In this document: one piece after another, positions 12,801-23,075 of the stretch | How positions within the stretch are numbered: the first letter of the stretch is position 1 | How the letters are laid out: every line of letters starts with the position of its first letter | Assembly (NCBI GenBank): GCA_964030785.1 | Contig: OZ034968.1 | Coordinates: 36,310,686-36,374,685 of the forward strand | DNA from: Siderastrea siderea | Lineage: Eukaryota; Cnidaria; Anthozoa; Scleractinia; Rhizangiidae | Length of the DNA: 64,000 nucleotides | Reading direction: 5' to 3' | Program-made: the position numbers and the translations under genes | The notes under the pieces: generated by a model | Told to the model about the DNA's origin: nothing | Databases searched by the model: none | What the model saw: the letters and a program-made list of their open reading frames with translations, nothing else

Positions 12801-15800
12801 CGATTGCCGCCATTGCTTCGTTCGTCCTCTTCACGTAAGTTTGTATATCAAATAACTACAGTTTTTTATAATAAGGTTACTACGAGATGTTTTTCAAATT
12901 ATCCTCACTACGTTATGCTTTTAGGCAACAACAATTCGTGGACGTTACAGTTTGACCAAAAGCACTCTTAATTTTTGTTTTCAAACTCAGAACTTCGACC
13001 AAGTGGTTACCAAAATTGCCATAAGCGTTACTAGTCACCCACGTCTACTTTAACTTCCCATTTTGAACGTAAAAGAGACTGTCCAGATGTTTATTTAGCG
13101 TTTGATCCTTAGAAGCAAAGCCCAAATCATTTTGTGGTTCAAATATTTTGTGGTTCTGACGATGAAATCTAAACTTTGGTTAACTAAATGAATGTAACCA
13201 AAAAGTACTTTCGCGAGTAAGTTTTGCTGTTTATTTCTCAAAATGTTGCAAAATTTAAGCGAATTCCGGAATCGTCATCAATTTGTGTCCATTGGTCGCT
13301 CAGAGGAGTTGACAGGTCAAAGTACTGTGCATGTGAATGTTCCCCGGCTTTTGGATAAGATTTGTTGTGCGCTTGCAAGCGAAAAATTGTTTTTCTTTTA
13401 ATCTTGACGTTTTGGGTAGATGTAATAACAAAAAAACAGACAAGAAAAAGCAAACAAACAAACAAACAAACAAAAAACAAACAAACAAGCAAACTAACAA
13501 GCAAAATTGATTCCAATTAAATGCGAAAAGGTAATACAGGATACGCAGTGCCTTTTTTCTTTGACAGGCAGTTGAACAATGACCGCCATATCATCCATGG
13601 AAACTTGCTACTCTCGATTGCTATTTCTCAGACGATATTTCTGGCGGGAATCGGGCACACTGAGAACAAGGTTTGTGTGAACAGTCATACCCCCCTAATA
13701 CAATTTTTAGCTGTTGCAAGACATCTTTCAGGTCGAAAGGGTAGTGGGTTGGTTCCTTGAGTCTTGAGCCTGACCCTAACTCCAACCCTAAAGCCTAAAC
13801 CCTAACCCCAACCCTACGCACTTCAATAGTTTTAGGGCTCTCGACAGTAACAAAGTACCGGAAGAGCAGAAGAAAATCTTCTTGTACAGAGGGACGGGTG
13901 TTTTAATTTATGCAACAGGACACCGGTCCGTTGCGTCATGTCGTTACCTCGGACACTTTTCTGATATATAATTGGGAACCTGCGAACGTTGAAAAACCGC
14001 GCCGCATTTTCTTTTTAAAAAATGTGGTCCTTCCCTAGACTTGAATATCAGGGGCCGTTCACATGATACCGGAATGACTTTCATTCCAGAATGAGTTCAT
14101 TCCTTCCCCATATATTTCTCTGTATCTGTTTACATGATACTGAGACGAAAGTTAGGTCCCGCACAAGTCATTCCGGAATGAGTTCATTCCGGTTTTCAAT
14201 CCGAACGAAATTCTCGTTCTGGTATGACACTTCATTCTGGTATCATGTAAACTGAAAACGAACTCCGTTCCGAGATGAAAACGCAAACCTGTAGTCTGGG
14301 GCGAGTGGCTCATGCGTATCGTTTTCAAGATGGTGGACAAAACGGTGGTTTTCAAGATGTCTGAGACGGTTGATTTTGTCATGTGAATGCAGAACGAACT
14401 TCTTTCTGGAACGAAACTCATTCCGGAATGAAACTCATTCTGGTATCATGTGAACAGCCCCTCAGTTAACAAAGGCGCTTGTCTAGAACCAAGCATATGA
14501 AAACAGTTAAAAAATGGGATCTGATTTGGATACTGGTGGCTTAAGGCTTAAAGTATTTCGAAGGCTTCAACATGATACTGATATGAATGATAGCTAACCG
14601 ACGTAAAATAATTTACTATAGCTATCATGCGCTCTATTTACGATAAATATCAACACGTGAAAACCCTGTAAAAAAGACATATTGGTTGTTAATAACCTCT
14701 TCTTTTCTTCATTTCTTAATCTTAGATCCAATGTAAATTTACAGCAATAATGCTTCATTATTTCTACCTGGCGTCATTCGGTTGGATGCTCTGCGAGGGA
14801 CTCCACCTTTACACCATGGTCGTTAAAGTCTTCAACCTCTCCTCGAAAATATATCACTACATTGTGATAGCGTGGGGTTAGTATACAGCTTCTGAGCTGG
14901 TTTCAAAGTCTAATGTATATTTAAACACTGCAAGAATCTTGTTAGAGGAATCATCCATTTTATTGGGTACTGTATTTTCTCGATTAAACGCCGGGCCTCA
15001 AATAAGCGCCGGGTCAACGAAGTCAAATTTTAAATAAACGCCCCCGGCGTTTATTCGAGGTACCGGCGTTTATTCGAGGTACCGGCGTTTATTTAAGGTC
15101 CGGCGTTTACTTGAAACTGAACCTTTAAGTTGCTGATTCTCATCGAAAATTAGTTACAGCAATTTTAAAAAGGTTCAAGAGCCACTACAGTACTTCAGTT
15201 CAATTTATTGCGCTTATTCCAACTAAAGGAAGTTGACTTAATATACTCTAGACGCTACTGAGCACCCAATTCTACCTGCTTTGAATTTTATCGAGTACAG
15301 AAAAAAATCGGTGACGTTTTATTCCTGTTGTACTAATGTTGTGCTCTAAATAAACGCCCCGGCGTTTAATCGAGAGAATACGGTATTTAAACCAAACGCG
15401 AATTAATAGATCACCGGTGAGATCTCATATTTTCACACATGTATCCGAGGGAAGCCCAGCAATGTAGTTCTTATATATGGCTATAATGCTTGTTTGGTTT
15501 GTTTTAAACAGGAGCTCCAGCATTGATTGTTCTTATAACAGCTGCTAGTAGATACTCTGAGTATGGAACGAGCACCAGGTAGTACTTTGTTTGTTACCCG
15601 AAATACTGCACCTTTTCACATGTGCTTCTTGTTACACGACTAAAAGCGAGCTCTCTTTATTTTCAGTTGCTGGATTTCACCGGAACGAAATACTTTGCTT
15701 GCTTTCATTATTCCTGTAGCTGGAACTATTTTTGTGAGTAGGATAGTTTCAAAATTAAATGATGTATGTAACCAAACCACTGACCGAATAATTTAACAAA

Positions 15801-18719
15801 CAAACAAACAAACAAACAATGGAGAAACAAGCAAGGAACCGCTGTAAGGATGCAAGGATGCAAGTACTAATGACAGCAAGCAAATAAATAAATGAACAAA
15901 CAATATAAGCAAAAAAGAATGCAACAACAACAACAACAACAAAAAACAACAACAGTAGCAACAGAGAAACAATAACAAAAACACAAAGTATGTTTTCTTG
16001 ATGGCTGAGAGCATTTCAGATATATTGATATTGAACATACTAAAGCAAAATGGATTGAGTCTTTCAAGGGCCTGTTTCTGTTTGTATTTTTCAATTTCAA
16101 ATGTAGTTTTTGTTTATTTTATATACTTGAATTTCTAGTCGATTATTAAATCGATGACCAATCGATTTGCTTGTGTTAATATATTTTGTTGTAGGCAAAC
16201 ATCGTGATTTTAGCGATGGTTTTAAATGAAATTTGCCGTCTTCAGACATCAGGACGAACCTGTATGGGCGACGTTGTCAGGTAAAAGTTATCAAAGGTTG
16301 TATATCTGCAAAATTTATACGTTCAGATGACGTTAGGGAAAAAATGTGACGACTTTGATGATGATGAAGATATTTATATAGCGCGAAATTCACTAATTGC
16401 TCTTGGCGCTTTACATCATTAAAAAGATGAAGATACAAGTTAAAAGCTATCAAAAATAACTGAGAAATTAAAACTGTATTAAAAATTTTACAAGCCAAAA
16501 AGCTCTGTGGAAAAGGTGAGTTTTAAACCGTTTATTAAAAGCGTCGATGAAGTCACTCAATCTCAGATCTAATGGGAGAGTATTCCAGAGTCTCGGCAAA
16601 ATTATTTTATGTTTGTAAGCCACATTTTCCCGGTTTTTCTGTGTTTAGAACTTCTTGCAATTATGTAACCAAAGGCCTGTTCACATTACATTTCAAATTA
16701 TAATTAAATTTATTATACCTAAATTGAATTCAAGGATAATGCTCGAAACGTCAGTCAATCTTTTCTAAAAATCAAAGCCTGATGTGATTACAGAACTTGT
16801 ACTAATGTTTAATATAGCTTCAATTGTTGTTTAGTTGGCTATGATCAAAGTCTGGTGTGAAATTTTCGTAATGTTTGCATCCTTATGCGACCATTAATTT
16901 ACAGTCTCTTATCATCATTTTAGGTCCACTCTCAAATCATTAGTGGTCCTTTTCCCTCTTCTTGGAGTCACGTGGTTATTTGGCTTGCTGGTATTCGCCA
17001 CACACAATGTCGTATTCCAATATTTATTCGCGCTCTTTAACACTATGCAGGTACTTGTTTATGTCTTCTTATCAATTTTATCCTGTCATCATGTCTAAGG
17101 TACTGATAAATAAGGTAAAAGGCCGTCGCGAGCGTAGAGGCTAACAATTACCAGAGGTCAACCCAGATTCTGTAGGACGAAGCAATGACTTGGAGCGTTG
17201 TTCACAGGCAGTTTCATACGTTTCCCCCACGGTTCGCTAGAACCCATTTATTCATCTTGGCAGAGAGACCATGTAAGGTAAAATTTAATGTTTAAGAAAA
17301 CAACACGATGCCAGGTAATAAACACATGTATCTACCTTGGCGGTGGTTGAATGCTTAGTGTTCTGACTTTCGCTCTGAATCTCACCATTGGCTCATTGTC
17401 ATTGGTCTCTACCGCCGTTTTGTTCCCCGGAACAAAAACCGTTGCTCCACTCTCTCTATCTCCATCCAGATCTAAATGGGTGTGGCAAACAGTTAGGAAA
17501 ACCTAAGGTAACCCTGCGATGGACTGTGATCCTACCCGGGTGGGGGGGGGGGATTTGTACCCCTCTAGTTGCATAAGTCAAAATATAACTGTTTATGAAT
17601 CTGCTGATTTTAGCAACAGCTTGTATTACTTCATTTTCAGGGCTTTTTCATCTTTCTTCTCCATTGCCTTTTTAACTCTGAGGTAAGTAACGCCTTCAAT
17701 TTCATTTTGTTGACACTATGGAATTTGTCAAGTTGTACAAGCTTCAAATTCCATAATCAACGCTTCATTCCAAAATACCACTGATTCGAGCTGGAACAAA
17801 GAAAGGAAATCTATACCTGTGCACTATTTTGGCATTTTGTTCCCTGTTATATGAGTTTGACAGACCGTATTGGCCAAACCATTTTCTACTTCCTCAGTCG
17901 TGGGTGGTATCTGTTTCCATTTCGGTTATCCCCTATTCTTGTCGTGGACTGATAAGGATTCGATTAACCTTTTAAACCTCTGAATTTTTCCTCCTTAGGT
18001 TTTTTTTGTTCAGTTTCACTTTTAGATATGCTGATAGCCTTAATCTCGTCAAGATACTAGTGTAGCGGTTAACACCCGGGAAGGGGGGGGGGGGGGTACT
18101 CAACAAAGTTTGATACGGGGAGGCACCGCCCCGAGGTCCAACCTCTAACCCTATTATTTTTGACAGAAAAGGTACCCCTTTCGTATACCTTAATGGTACC
18201 CCTTTCACATACCTACGTAAGAACACTGCATCTCTTTTCTAAACCCTTGGAATGCAGTTAATGAACGATATTAGGGGAGAACAGTGTTACCGGAAGAGAT
18301 GAACCAAAAAACAATATTTTTAATATCTACTCGAAATATTTTAATTAAAGGCCCTTTTAATTAACTAAACGACAGATTTCCCTACCCTTTCATATACTTC
18401 AGCTCGTGAAATCCCTACCCTTTTATACACCTGAAGCCTGAAAAAGGTACCCCTTTCGGGCGGAGCCTCCCCGTATAGGCCATTATAGGGGGTACCCCCC
18501 GGGGGTTAACAGACGTTAATAATTTTTTTTAAAATAAATTTTTCTTTCAAGATTCGTAAGAACTTCAAGCGAAAGAAAGAAGCCTGGAAATCTCTGAAAG
18601 CCTTTCGCTATATCCGCAAGCGGTTATCAGCCTCCTCGGTGGTACCTACAGGTCATCGCAGCTCCCTCTCAGAGAAGGCTTCCACCTTTAAGGTCAGTTT
18701 AACCAAACAGCATAAATAG
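3685..18719 (+). CDS. Adhesion G protein-coupled receptor with chitin-binding ectodomain (20 exons visible, 5' end not seen)
   Basis: The exon chain was built by hand from GT-AG sites with matching phases: 3685-3849, 4664-4822, 5260-5346, 5736-5809, 6397-6483, 7187-7358, 7937-8071, 8980-9040, 9677-9791, 11103-11155, 11392-11527, 12731-12834, 13568-13670, 14726-14876, 15512-15578, 15667-15733, 16195-16280, 16924-17050, 17641-17682, 18552-18719 (TAG). It encodes about 718 residues after an unseen start. Domain order is CBM14 (about 1-54), Ser/Thr/Pro stalk (55-160), GAIN (about 160-410) with GPS cleavage site, seven-transmembrane domain (about 415-660) and a basic cytoplasmic tail. The receptor should sit in the plasma membrane, self-cleave at the GPS and signal through a tethered agonist. 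The 7TM part resembles the latrophilin-type (ADGRL) group. The first visible exon starts in phase 1, so at least one exon with the signal peptide lies upstream. Introns carry several mobile elements. Confidence 0.93.
4380..4455 (-). repeat. tRNA-like SINE fragment
   Basis: On the minus strand this reads GACGCGGTGGTGTAGTGG then TTAACGAGCC, containing the same box A as the array at 2.8 kb. No good box B is seen. It lies in the first visible intron of the adhesion GPCR and is a degraded SINE head. Confidence 0.5.
4664..5809 (+). CDS. Exons: Ser/Thr/Pro-rich stalk of the adhesion GPCR
   Basis: Exons 4664-4822, 5260-5346 and 5736-5809 encode low-complexity extracellular sequence rich in Ser, Thr and Pro (for example [11 protein letters not shown] and [13 protein letters not shown]). 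This is typical of an O-glycosylated spacer between an N-terminal module and the GAIN domain. The first two are symmetric phase 1-1 exons and could be skipped without breaking the frame. The third switches to phase 0 and contains [13 protein letters not shown], perhaps the start of the folded region. Confidence 0.75.
6397..9791 (+). CDS. Exons: GAIN domain
   Basis: Exons 6397-6483, 7187-7358, 7937-8071, 8980-9040 and 9677-9791 join in phase. The first part is helical and Asn-rich ([34 protein letters not shown]), as in GAIN subdomain A. The later part has beta-type segments such as [31 protein letters not shown] and [12 protein letters not shown], then VTIVMKHL, typical of subdomain B just before the GPS. 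N-glycosylation sequons occur at NNSS, NAT, NGT and NQT. Exon 8980-9040 is short and has the least certain boundaries, but it is the only choice that keeps phase between its neighbours. Confidence 0.8.
8136..8312. mobile_element. 177-bp MITE with 9-bp target duplication (Mutator-like)
   Basis: The terminal inverted repeats start TAGACTGCTAGCAGTCC and extend about 45 bp with few mismatches (left arm GGCGAGAGGGCG, right arm the reverse complement of CGCCCTCTCG). The element is flanked on both sides by the direct repeat AGCTAGCCC (8127-8135 and 8313-8321). It lies in the GPCR intron between 8071 and 8980. There is no coding capacity. The 9-bp duplication is typical of Mutator/Foldback-type elements. 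Confidence 0.88.
11103..11527 (+). CDS. Exons: GPS autoproteolysis motif
   Basis: Exons 11103-11155 and 11392-11527 encode YCAFWDFS, then W, GC, and [14 protein letters not shown]. This is the complete GPS pattern C-x2-W ... W-x4-GC ... C-x-C-x-HLTNF. Cleavage is expected between Leu (codon 11486-11488) and Thr (codon 11489-11491). The TNFAILM that follows would be the tethered agonist. All catalytic residues (His-Leu-Thr) are present, so self-cleavage is predicted. Confidence 0.93.
11951..12176. mobile_element. 226-bp MITE with TTA duplication (PIF/Harbinger-like)
   Basis: The termini are GGGACGGACCATAAGAAAAG and the reverse complement of CTTTTCTAATGGTCCTTCCC. TTA occurs at 11948-11950 and 12177-12179. 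The ends contain G and C homopolymer runs. A 3-bp TTA target and GGG termini fit PIF/Harbinger. It lies in the intron before TM1. Confidence 0.75.
12731..17682 (+). CDS. Exons: class B2-type seven-transmembrane domain
   Basis: Eight exons each carry roughly one membrane helix. TM1: 12731-12834 ([19 protein letters not shown]). TM2: 13568-13670 ([20 protein letters not shown]). TM3: 14726-14876 ([18 protein letters not shown]). TM4: 15512-15578. TM5: 15667-15733 with 16195-16280. TM6: 16924-17050 ([13 protein letters not shown]). TM7: 17641-17682 ([14 protein letters not shown]). The [10 protein letters not shown] and LGVTWLFGL motifs are diagnostic of adhesion GPCRs. The conserved cysteines in CKFTA (start of TM3) and SCWIS (ECL2) are both present. 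Confidence 0.93.
13438..13500. repeat. (CAAA)n microsatellite
   Basis: Repeated CAAA units with interruptions, in the intron between the TM1 and TM2 exons. It produces spurious long Phe/Val/Cys-rich reading frames on the minus strand. Confidence 0.9.
13770..13832. repeat. Short telomere-like interstitial repeat
   Basis: Degenerate CCCTAA units (CTGACCCTAACTCCAACCCTA, then AAACCCTAACCCCAACCCTA) occur in the intron after the TM2 exon. There are only a handful of imperfect copies, so this is a degenerate remnant, not a telomere. Confidence 0.5.
14051..14461. mobile_element. 411-bp MITE, GGGGC termini
   Basis: The ends GGGGCCGTTCACATGATACC and the reverse complement of GGTATCATGTGAACAGCCCC are near-perfect inverted repeats. 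The interior has further copies of the motif CATTCCGGAATGA. TCA flanks both sides (14048-14050, 14462-14464). The 3-bp target is Harbinger-like. It lies in the intron before the TM3 exon. Confidence 0.75.
14968..15385. mobile_element. 418-bp inverted-repeat element with GGCGTTTA subrepeats
   Basis: It starts TACTGTATTTTCTCGATTAA and ends with the reverse complement of TACCGTATTCTCTCGATTAA. Next to the left terminus, GGCGTTTATTCGAGGTACC is repeated in tandem. It lies in the intron between the TM3 and TM4 exons. The element at 58081 has similar ends (TACCGTATTTCCTC), so both belong to one terminal-motif family. Confidence 0.7.
15795..15975. repeat. (CAAA)n/(CAA)n simple repeat cluster
   Basis: Runs of AAACAAAC and CAACAACAACAACAAC lie in the intron between the TM5 exons. 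They generate artefactual hydrophobic reading frames on the minus strand. Confidence 0.9.
16340..16600. repeat. Dispersed repeat with TTTATATAGCGC/GGCGCTTTACA motif
   Basis: The sequence GATATTTATATAGCGCGAAAT followed by TTGGCGCTTTACATC, then text ending in GAGAGTATTCCAGAGTCTCGG, looks like a dispersed repeat commonly seen in invertebrate introns. No coding or terminal features could be defined. Confidence 0.35.
18075..18503. mobile_element. 429-bp MITE with 8-bp duplication (hAT-like)
   Basis: It starts CCCGGGAAGGGGGG then GTACTC, and ends GGGGGTACCCCCCGGG. GGTTAACA flanks both sides (18067-18074 and 18504-18511). The interior has several GGTACCCCTTTC units. An 8-bp duplication is the hAT signature. 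It sits in the last intron of the adhesion GPCR. Related copies are at 25960 and 53099. Confidence 0.8.
18552..18719 (+). CDS. Exon: basic cytoplasmic tail and stop of the adhesion GPCR
   Basis: This exon encodes [20 protein letters not shown] followed by a Ser-rich end, stopping at TAG (18717-18719). It is strongly basic next to the membrane, as in other adhesion GPCRs. A possible internal donor (AAG|GTCAGT near 18692) could make an alternative tail, but no downstream exon was found. Confidence 0.85.
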   Translation: MRKNFKRKKEAWKSLKAFRYIRKRLSASSVVPTGHRSSLSEKASTFKVSLTKQHK

Positions 18720-20035
18720 TAAGCCCAGTTCTGCTCGGACAATAATAAGTTATGGTATCAAAACAATTGAAAGATAGTATCCTTTAACTACGTTTCCCTT
18801 TAACGGCAGCTTATCAGTTTTTTGCTTTATCTTTCGCTCTTCCATTCTTCTATTCTGACGCTTACACCTTTTATTCTGACGCTTTCACCTTCTGAAGCTT
18901 TACACTTTTTAATTATTACATAATTAAAATTATGTAATAAGATAATGAAGAAAATTAAAAAAAAAGTAGGCTGCCTCCGTGATGTGATTGACACGTTTAC
19001 GTAGCCTGACCACGTCAGAAAAAAATGATTGATCCTTGTTTAAGATGTTCAGTACGTAACGTATTCCGTCCTGGAAAAAAATTCTCTCATAGAAAACATC
19101 CAACGTCATTTGTCTATGAGGTTCTGTGGTAGTACATGTACAATCTGGTGAACCGACATATCTGAGTCAATTAACTATTACTCACTGTTGAAATTAATTG
19201 TTTCTTGAAGGCGTCTTCAGAGCCAAGAGGTTCACACGAAATCTGATTCATGACAACTGCTCTGCGACAGAGATGAGATGAGGATAGTATCGCACCCAGA
19301 GTAGATCGAGCTTGAACAGAGATGGAAAGAGTGTGAAGATGAGTTATGCCCAAATTGACTCACATGTGTTCCCGAGATATCAACGTTGCTTGCTATTAAA
19401 CATTTTCTTGGTGTTAGCTATTCAAATCAGATCAATACGCTACCTTAAAAGGACTTTTGTGTTGGAGTCTGAAGGTATCGGTAATGATACCTCCCTGGCC
19501 TTCCTGGCCTTCCTGGCCTTCCTGGCCTTCCTGGTCCTTAGTGCCTCTACGAATAGTTAAAAAGCTACGTTTTGACAAGTGTTTCAATAATTTCAGTTTG
19601 TTGAAATACCTTTCATTCGACTACCGCACAACCACCATTCAAGAACGACTCAAGTTCACAGACTTGTTGCGTTATGTGTACTGCAGTATACTAGGGAATG
19701 TTTTGTTAAGTCAAAATGCAGATGTACACTGTTAGACGAAGATAACACGTGCTGTTATCGGAATCGACGCATGATATTGAAACCTGAAGTAATACCCTAT
19801 TCCGAACAGATACAGAGACTTGCCAGTTCTTATTTGCGTCACATATCCATGTGAAATAAATTTTGTAAGTTGCTACACACGCTTTCTGAAACATCTTAAA
19901 CTTCAACTTTCTATTTCGTTTATTCCATTTAATACATTACAGTTTGATATTACCTGCAGAGAGGTAATCCTTCCGGTAAAAACAGTATCGTACAATACTA
20001 TTTTTATCAAAGTAATTAACACTTAAAAGACAAAA
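18720..20035. other. Non-coding; short CTTCCTGGCC minisatellite
   Basis: This is the 3' flank of the adhesion GPCR. A 10-bp unit (CTTCCTGGCC) is repeated about five times at 19490-19540. No gene is recognised. No canonical AATAAA stands out just after the GPCR stop. Confidence 0.5.
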
Positions 20036-20039
20036 TGAA

Positions 20040-21250
20040 AAATAAAAGAAACACTTCCTTATCAGAGGTAGTCAGCGATAACTATGTGTTTGTACAGCAC
20101 AGTCTCGTAAGACAATGCCACTGCCCTCAGCTGTTGAGTAAGCACAGAGGCCTCGTTCACAGGCGTCTAGGTGTTTTTTTTTTGTTGGTAGCCTGTTCTC
20201 CTACATGCTTTTCGGCCACGTTAACTGCTGTTTTCCAGATACTTCTGTAGATCTCTGTCTTAAGAGACAAGTTGAGGATCATAGTTGACTCAAGTTGTAT
20301 ACGTGAAATCGTTTGCACCTGCCAGGGCTCTATCGCCGGACTTGATGGTAGTTTTGTTTCTGCCCTTCTGAATGCCAAGTAATAAGTCTTCAAGCTGATT
20401 GTGAGAGCAAACTCTCTGGTTGCTCTCACAACTCTGCAGGGCCCCGTCGGTTTGAAACGCGAGGGCATCATCAAAGAGGATCTCCCTGGTGGGCAATTCT
20501 GTCGCTTAAGATTTGGCGCACAGGCATGCCAAGTTATAAATTTTCCTCTCGACCTGGCCAAAAAGTGTGTCATAACAAAGAAGAAGAAAATGCCAAATGA
20601 TGTCAGCGCTTTACAGCCTTGTTTGAGAGAACGGTACTGATTCGTCTGTGCTATTCACGCTCTCGTAGATCCGTATGTTGTGAAGCTTGGGGTAGGAATG
20701 GGAGGGGGTGGGGCAGCCAATTATTTCCAGGAGTTCAGACAGACGTCTCATGCTGACCAAGCCGGAAGCCCTAAGAGAGTTAGATAAACGCCAGTTTGAG
20801 CGGTTGTCCCCATTCTCTGCACTTGCTGACAAAGAAAAAATATGTCTATGACGGATCTGCATGTTCTAAAGCCGCATTTGGGCTATGGGTAAACGTGCTT
20901 AGCAAGTGATATGATAGTTTGTCGAGCAGCATTCGAGTAAAGACATTCACAAGTAAGCTTCACAGAGTGATGTCTCAATCGCCGTTGTTCATGTAGGGAG
21001 TCACAATGGTGTCTCACGCGTGCCGTGAGGGACTGCAACCCATCAAGCTCACACTCAAAGAGGCAAAACAAGTCGCAACAAGACGAACTTCCCACACTTG
21101 TTTACTTCCAATGAAACGCCATTACACCCTGACGATTTTCCACTAGACAACGTGTCGATGGCTTGACCAAGTTTATCTAAAGTGGGCTCAAAGACCAGTT
21201 GTTCTAAGACAACCACGCTGTAGATAACGTTGTCAGCAGCTTCCATACCA
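20040..21250 (-). pseudogene. Decayed LINE (non-LTR) reverse transcriptase
   Basis: Minus-strand fragments, read from 21246 downward, follow a LINE reverse transcriptase in order but across several frames. They are PTLDKLGQAIDTLSSGKSSG then CNGVSLEVNKCGK (fingers region), a SLL..VFTRMLLDKL-like stretch, IFSLSASAEN and LSELLEIIGCP, then EILFDDALAFQTDGALQS (the catalytic FADD box with the Ala missing), and ALTISLKTYYLAF through MILNLSLKTEIYRSIWKTA (the thumb, normally FTYLGS..S..L). Many frameshifts and stops are present. It is an old, inactive copy. The clade cannot be fixed by eye. Confidence 0.75.
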
Positions 21251-22800
21251 CTGCTGCTCTTGAATCACTCGGGTAGCGCAGTGGAATTGCTTCATGTATC
21301 TGTGCATTTGTTGGTCTCTGTCAGTGATTGTCTCCGCTGTCAATGATTCAAGTGGTATGTTTTACAGTAGGAACAACAGAATTCTTTATGCCAACATAAT
21401 TATATGCCACATAAACTATCACTATCACTTGTCTTTCGCTCAGGTTGTCGAAACGTCAGTCAATTTCATCACCAACACGTAGAGTCCATCTCCAGAATAC
21501 ACTTGACACTCGGACGATCATAACTCACCGACTTATGATATGACTCCTGGGCTCAAGCCATTTGCAGGTTGCGACACAGTTCATTTGGCGTTGAACCAGT
21601 TATTGCTCTTTATAACATAGCTAGCAAATCCTTGCAATCAAATTCACCTTACGTAAGCATGCTCCATAATCCTGTTGACTGCACGCTGGTGGCGTGAGCA
21701 AACTTAAGTTTGTTTTTTCGGTCTGTGGCGGCCTAAAGTGTCTTCTTCGCGAGCAACTCGGCAAGGAAATGACCAAGAAAAATCACTTTACAGCAGAGTT
21801 AAACTAGGGAGAAATTACAACTTACAGCGAAATTACTGCAGAGTGGTTGTTTCTTAGGACGAGCAAGGAACTTCGTTGAAAAAGAAACTTAAGCCTAATT
21901 CGGTCTTTGGCGTTGTGTTTTAATACGTGATGTCTTCACCGTCGCACTCTCAACAAATGTTCACTAAAGGTAGGTTATATTTGGAAGACTTTTGACACCA
22001 AAATATCAAGACATGACACAAAATAAAATACAGTACAATCGAAGAGAACCGTTTAATAACAAGTGTCACACGTTTTCGGTGATTCACTACCAAAACAAAA
22101 TTAAAAAAGCACTGACAACCAGAAAGGACGACATTTTTCTCGGCTATAATTATACTACACAAAATATCATCGTTTTACCTGCAGACGATGTAGCTCTTGT
22201 GTTAAAGCAGCTCCAAATGTTCAAATAAAATAGAATGTAATGCAAAATAAGTTGAATGATCGCTTTCCCAATTGTTTGATTCATTGTTTCACCCCATTCC
22301 GTCCGCGGCCTCTGAACCGAGAACCACTACGTTTTGTACTCGTTTCAACTCTCGCAGCTACAATGCTGAAATTATGCAGCTTCAATCCGCTTTGGACGAT
22401 AAATACAACAGTTTTCAGGAAACATCAAACCTATACCACATTTTAGAGCCAATAATTGGGAGACTTTTTCAAAAAATTATTCTCGGACTTTCACTTCGGA
22501 GCAGTTTCATTTATCCATTCAGCTTTGCAAAGATTAAACGCTGCAATACTTCGCAAGATTTTGGCTCCTTTTTCGTGCAGTCATGTGATCGATAATTTTT
22601 TTTTCTCTTTCTTTCTTGATTTTTATGGTAACTAGTGACTGAGTTTTGAATCAACAGCGCACTGATTCGTATTGCTTATAATTTCAAATTTCAACGGAAG
22701 CGAAACGGAACTGCGGCATCCTGCCGAAAAAATACTATTTCAGTGTTAAAGCTTATAATCGTTCACTTTTCGCGGGCATTTCCACTAGCTATGTTATAAA
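21250..22800. other. No recognised gene
   Basis: Short reading frames at 21992-22228 and 22272-22595 (plus) resemble nothing I know and lack splice or start context. GTTGTCGAAACGTCAGTCAA at about 21434 resembles dispersed-repeat sequence also seen near 16743 (CTCGAAACGTCAGTCAA), so part of this stretch is repeat-derived. Confidence 0.4.
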
Positions 22801-22801
22801 A

Positions 22802-22963
22802 CAATTGGTTCATGCTTTTAGCTGTGCGTACATCGAGTTATGGATGCACTTGTTTGGAGAGCACTCAAGAAGCTCAAGAACTCTTACGCTTCTCTCGTGC
22901 TCTCTAAACTTCCCGCGTGCATCCATAACTCGATGTACGCACGCTAAAGCATGAACCAATTGT
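22802..22963. mobile_element. Foldback MITE, about 162 bp, TIR about 45 bp
   Basis: The left arm AACAATTGGTTCATGCTTT is matched by the right arm AAAGCATGAACCAATTGTT. The match continues inward (GTGCGTACATCGAGTTATGG against CCATAACTCGATGTACGCAC) with one inserted base. The central loop contains AGAGAGCACTC/GTGCTCTCT. No clear target duplication could be read. It lies just downstream of the stop of the first class A GPCR. Confidence 0.85.
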
Positions 22964-23075
22964 TAAGTATTGCCTTTTTCGTTAACAGCCTCCCTTATAG
23001 AATCCACCGAAACACAAGTCATGATCAAAAGATGAAAAACCTCGACAACAACAACAACTAAACAACAACAACACT

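Noticed and set aside
13238..13516. Hydrophobic Leu/Val/Cys/Phe-rich minus-strand frames
   Set aside because: They are translations of the (CAAA)n microsatellite in an intron, not a membrane protein.
15755..16100. Several long hydrophobic minus-strand frames
   Set aside because: Produced by CAAA/CAA simple repeats in the intron; no start, splice or family support.
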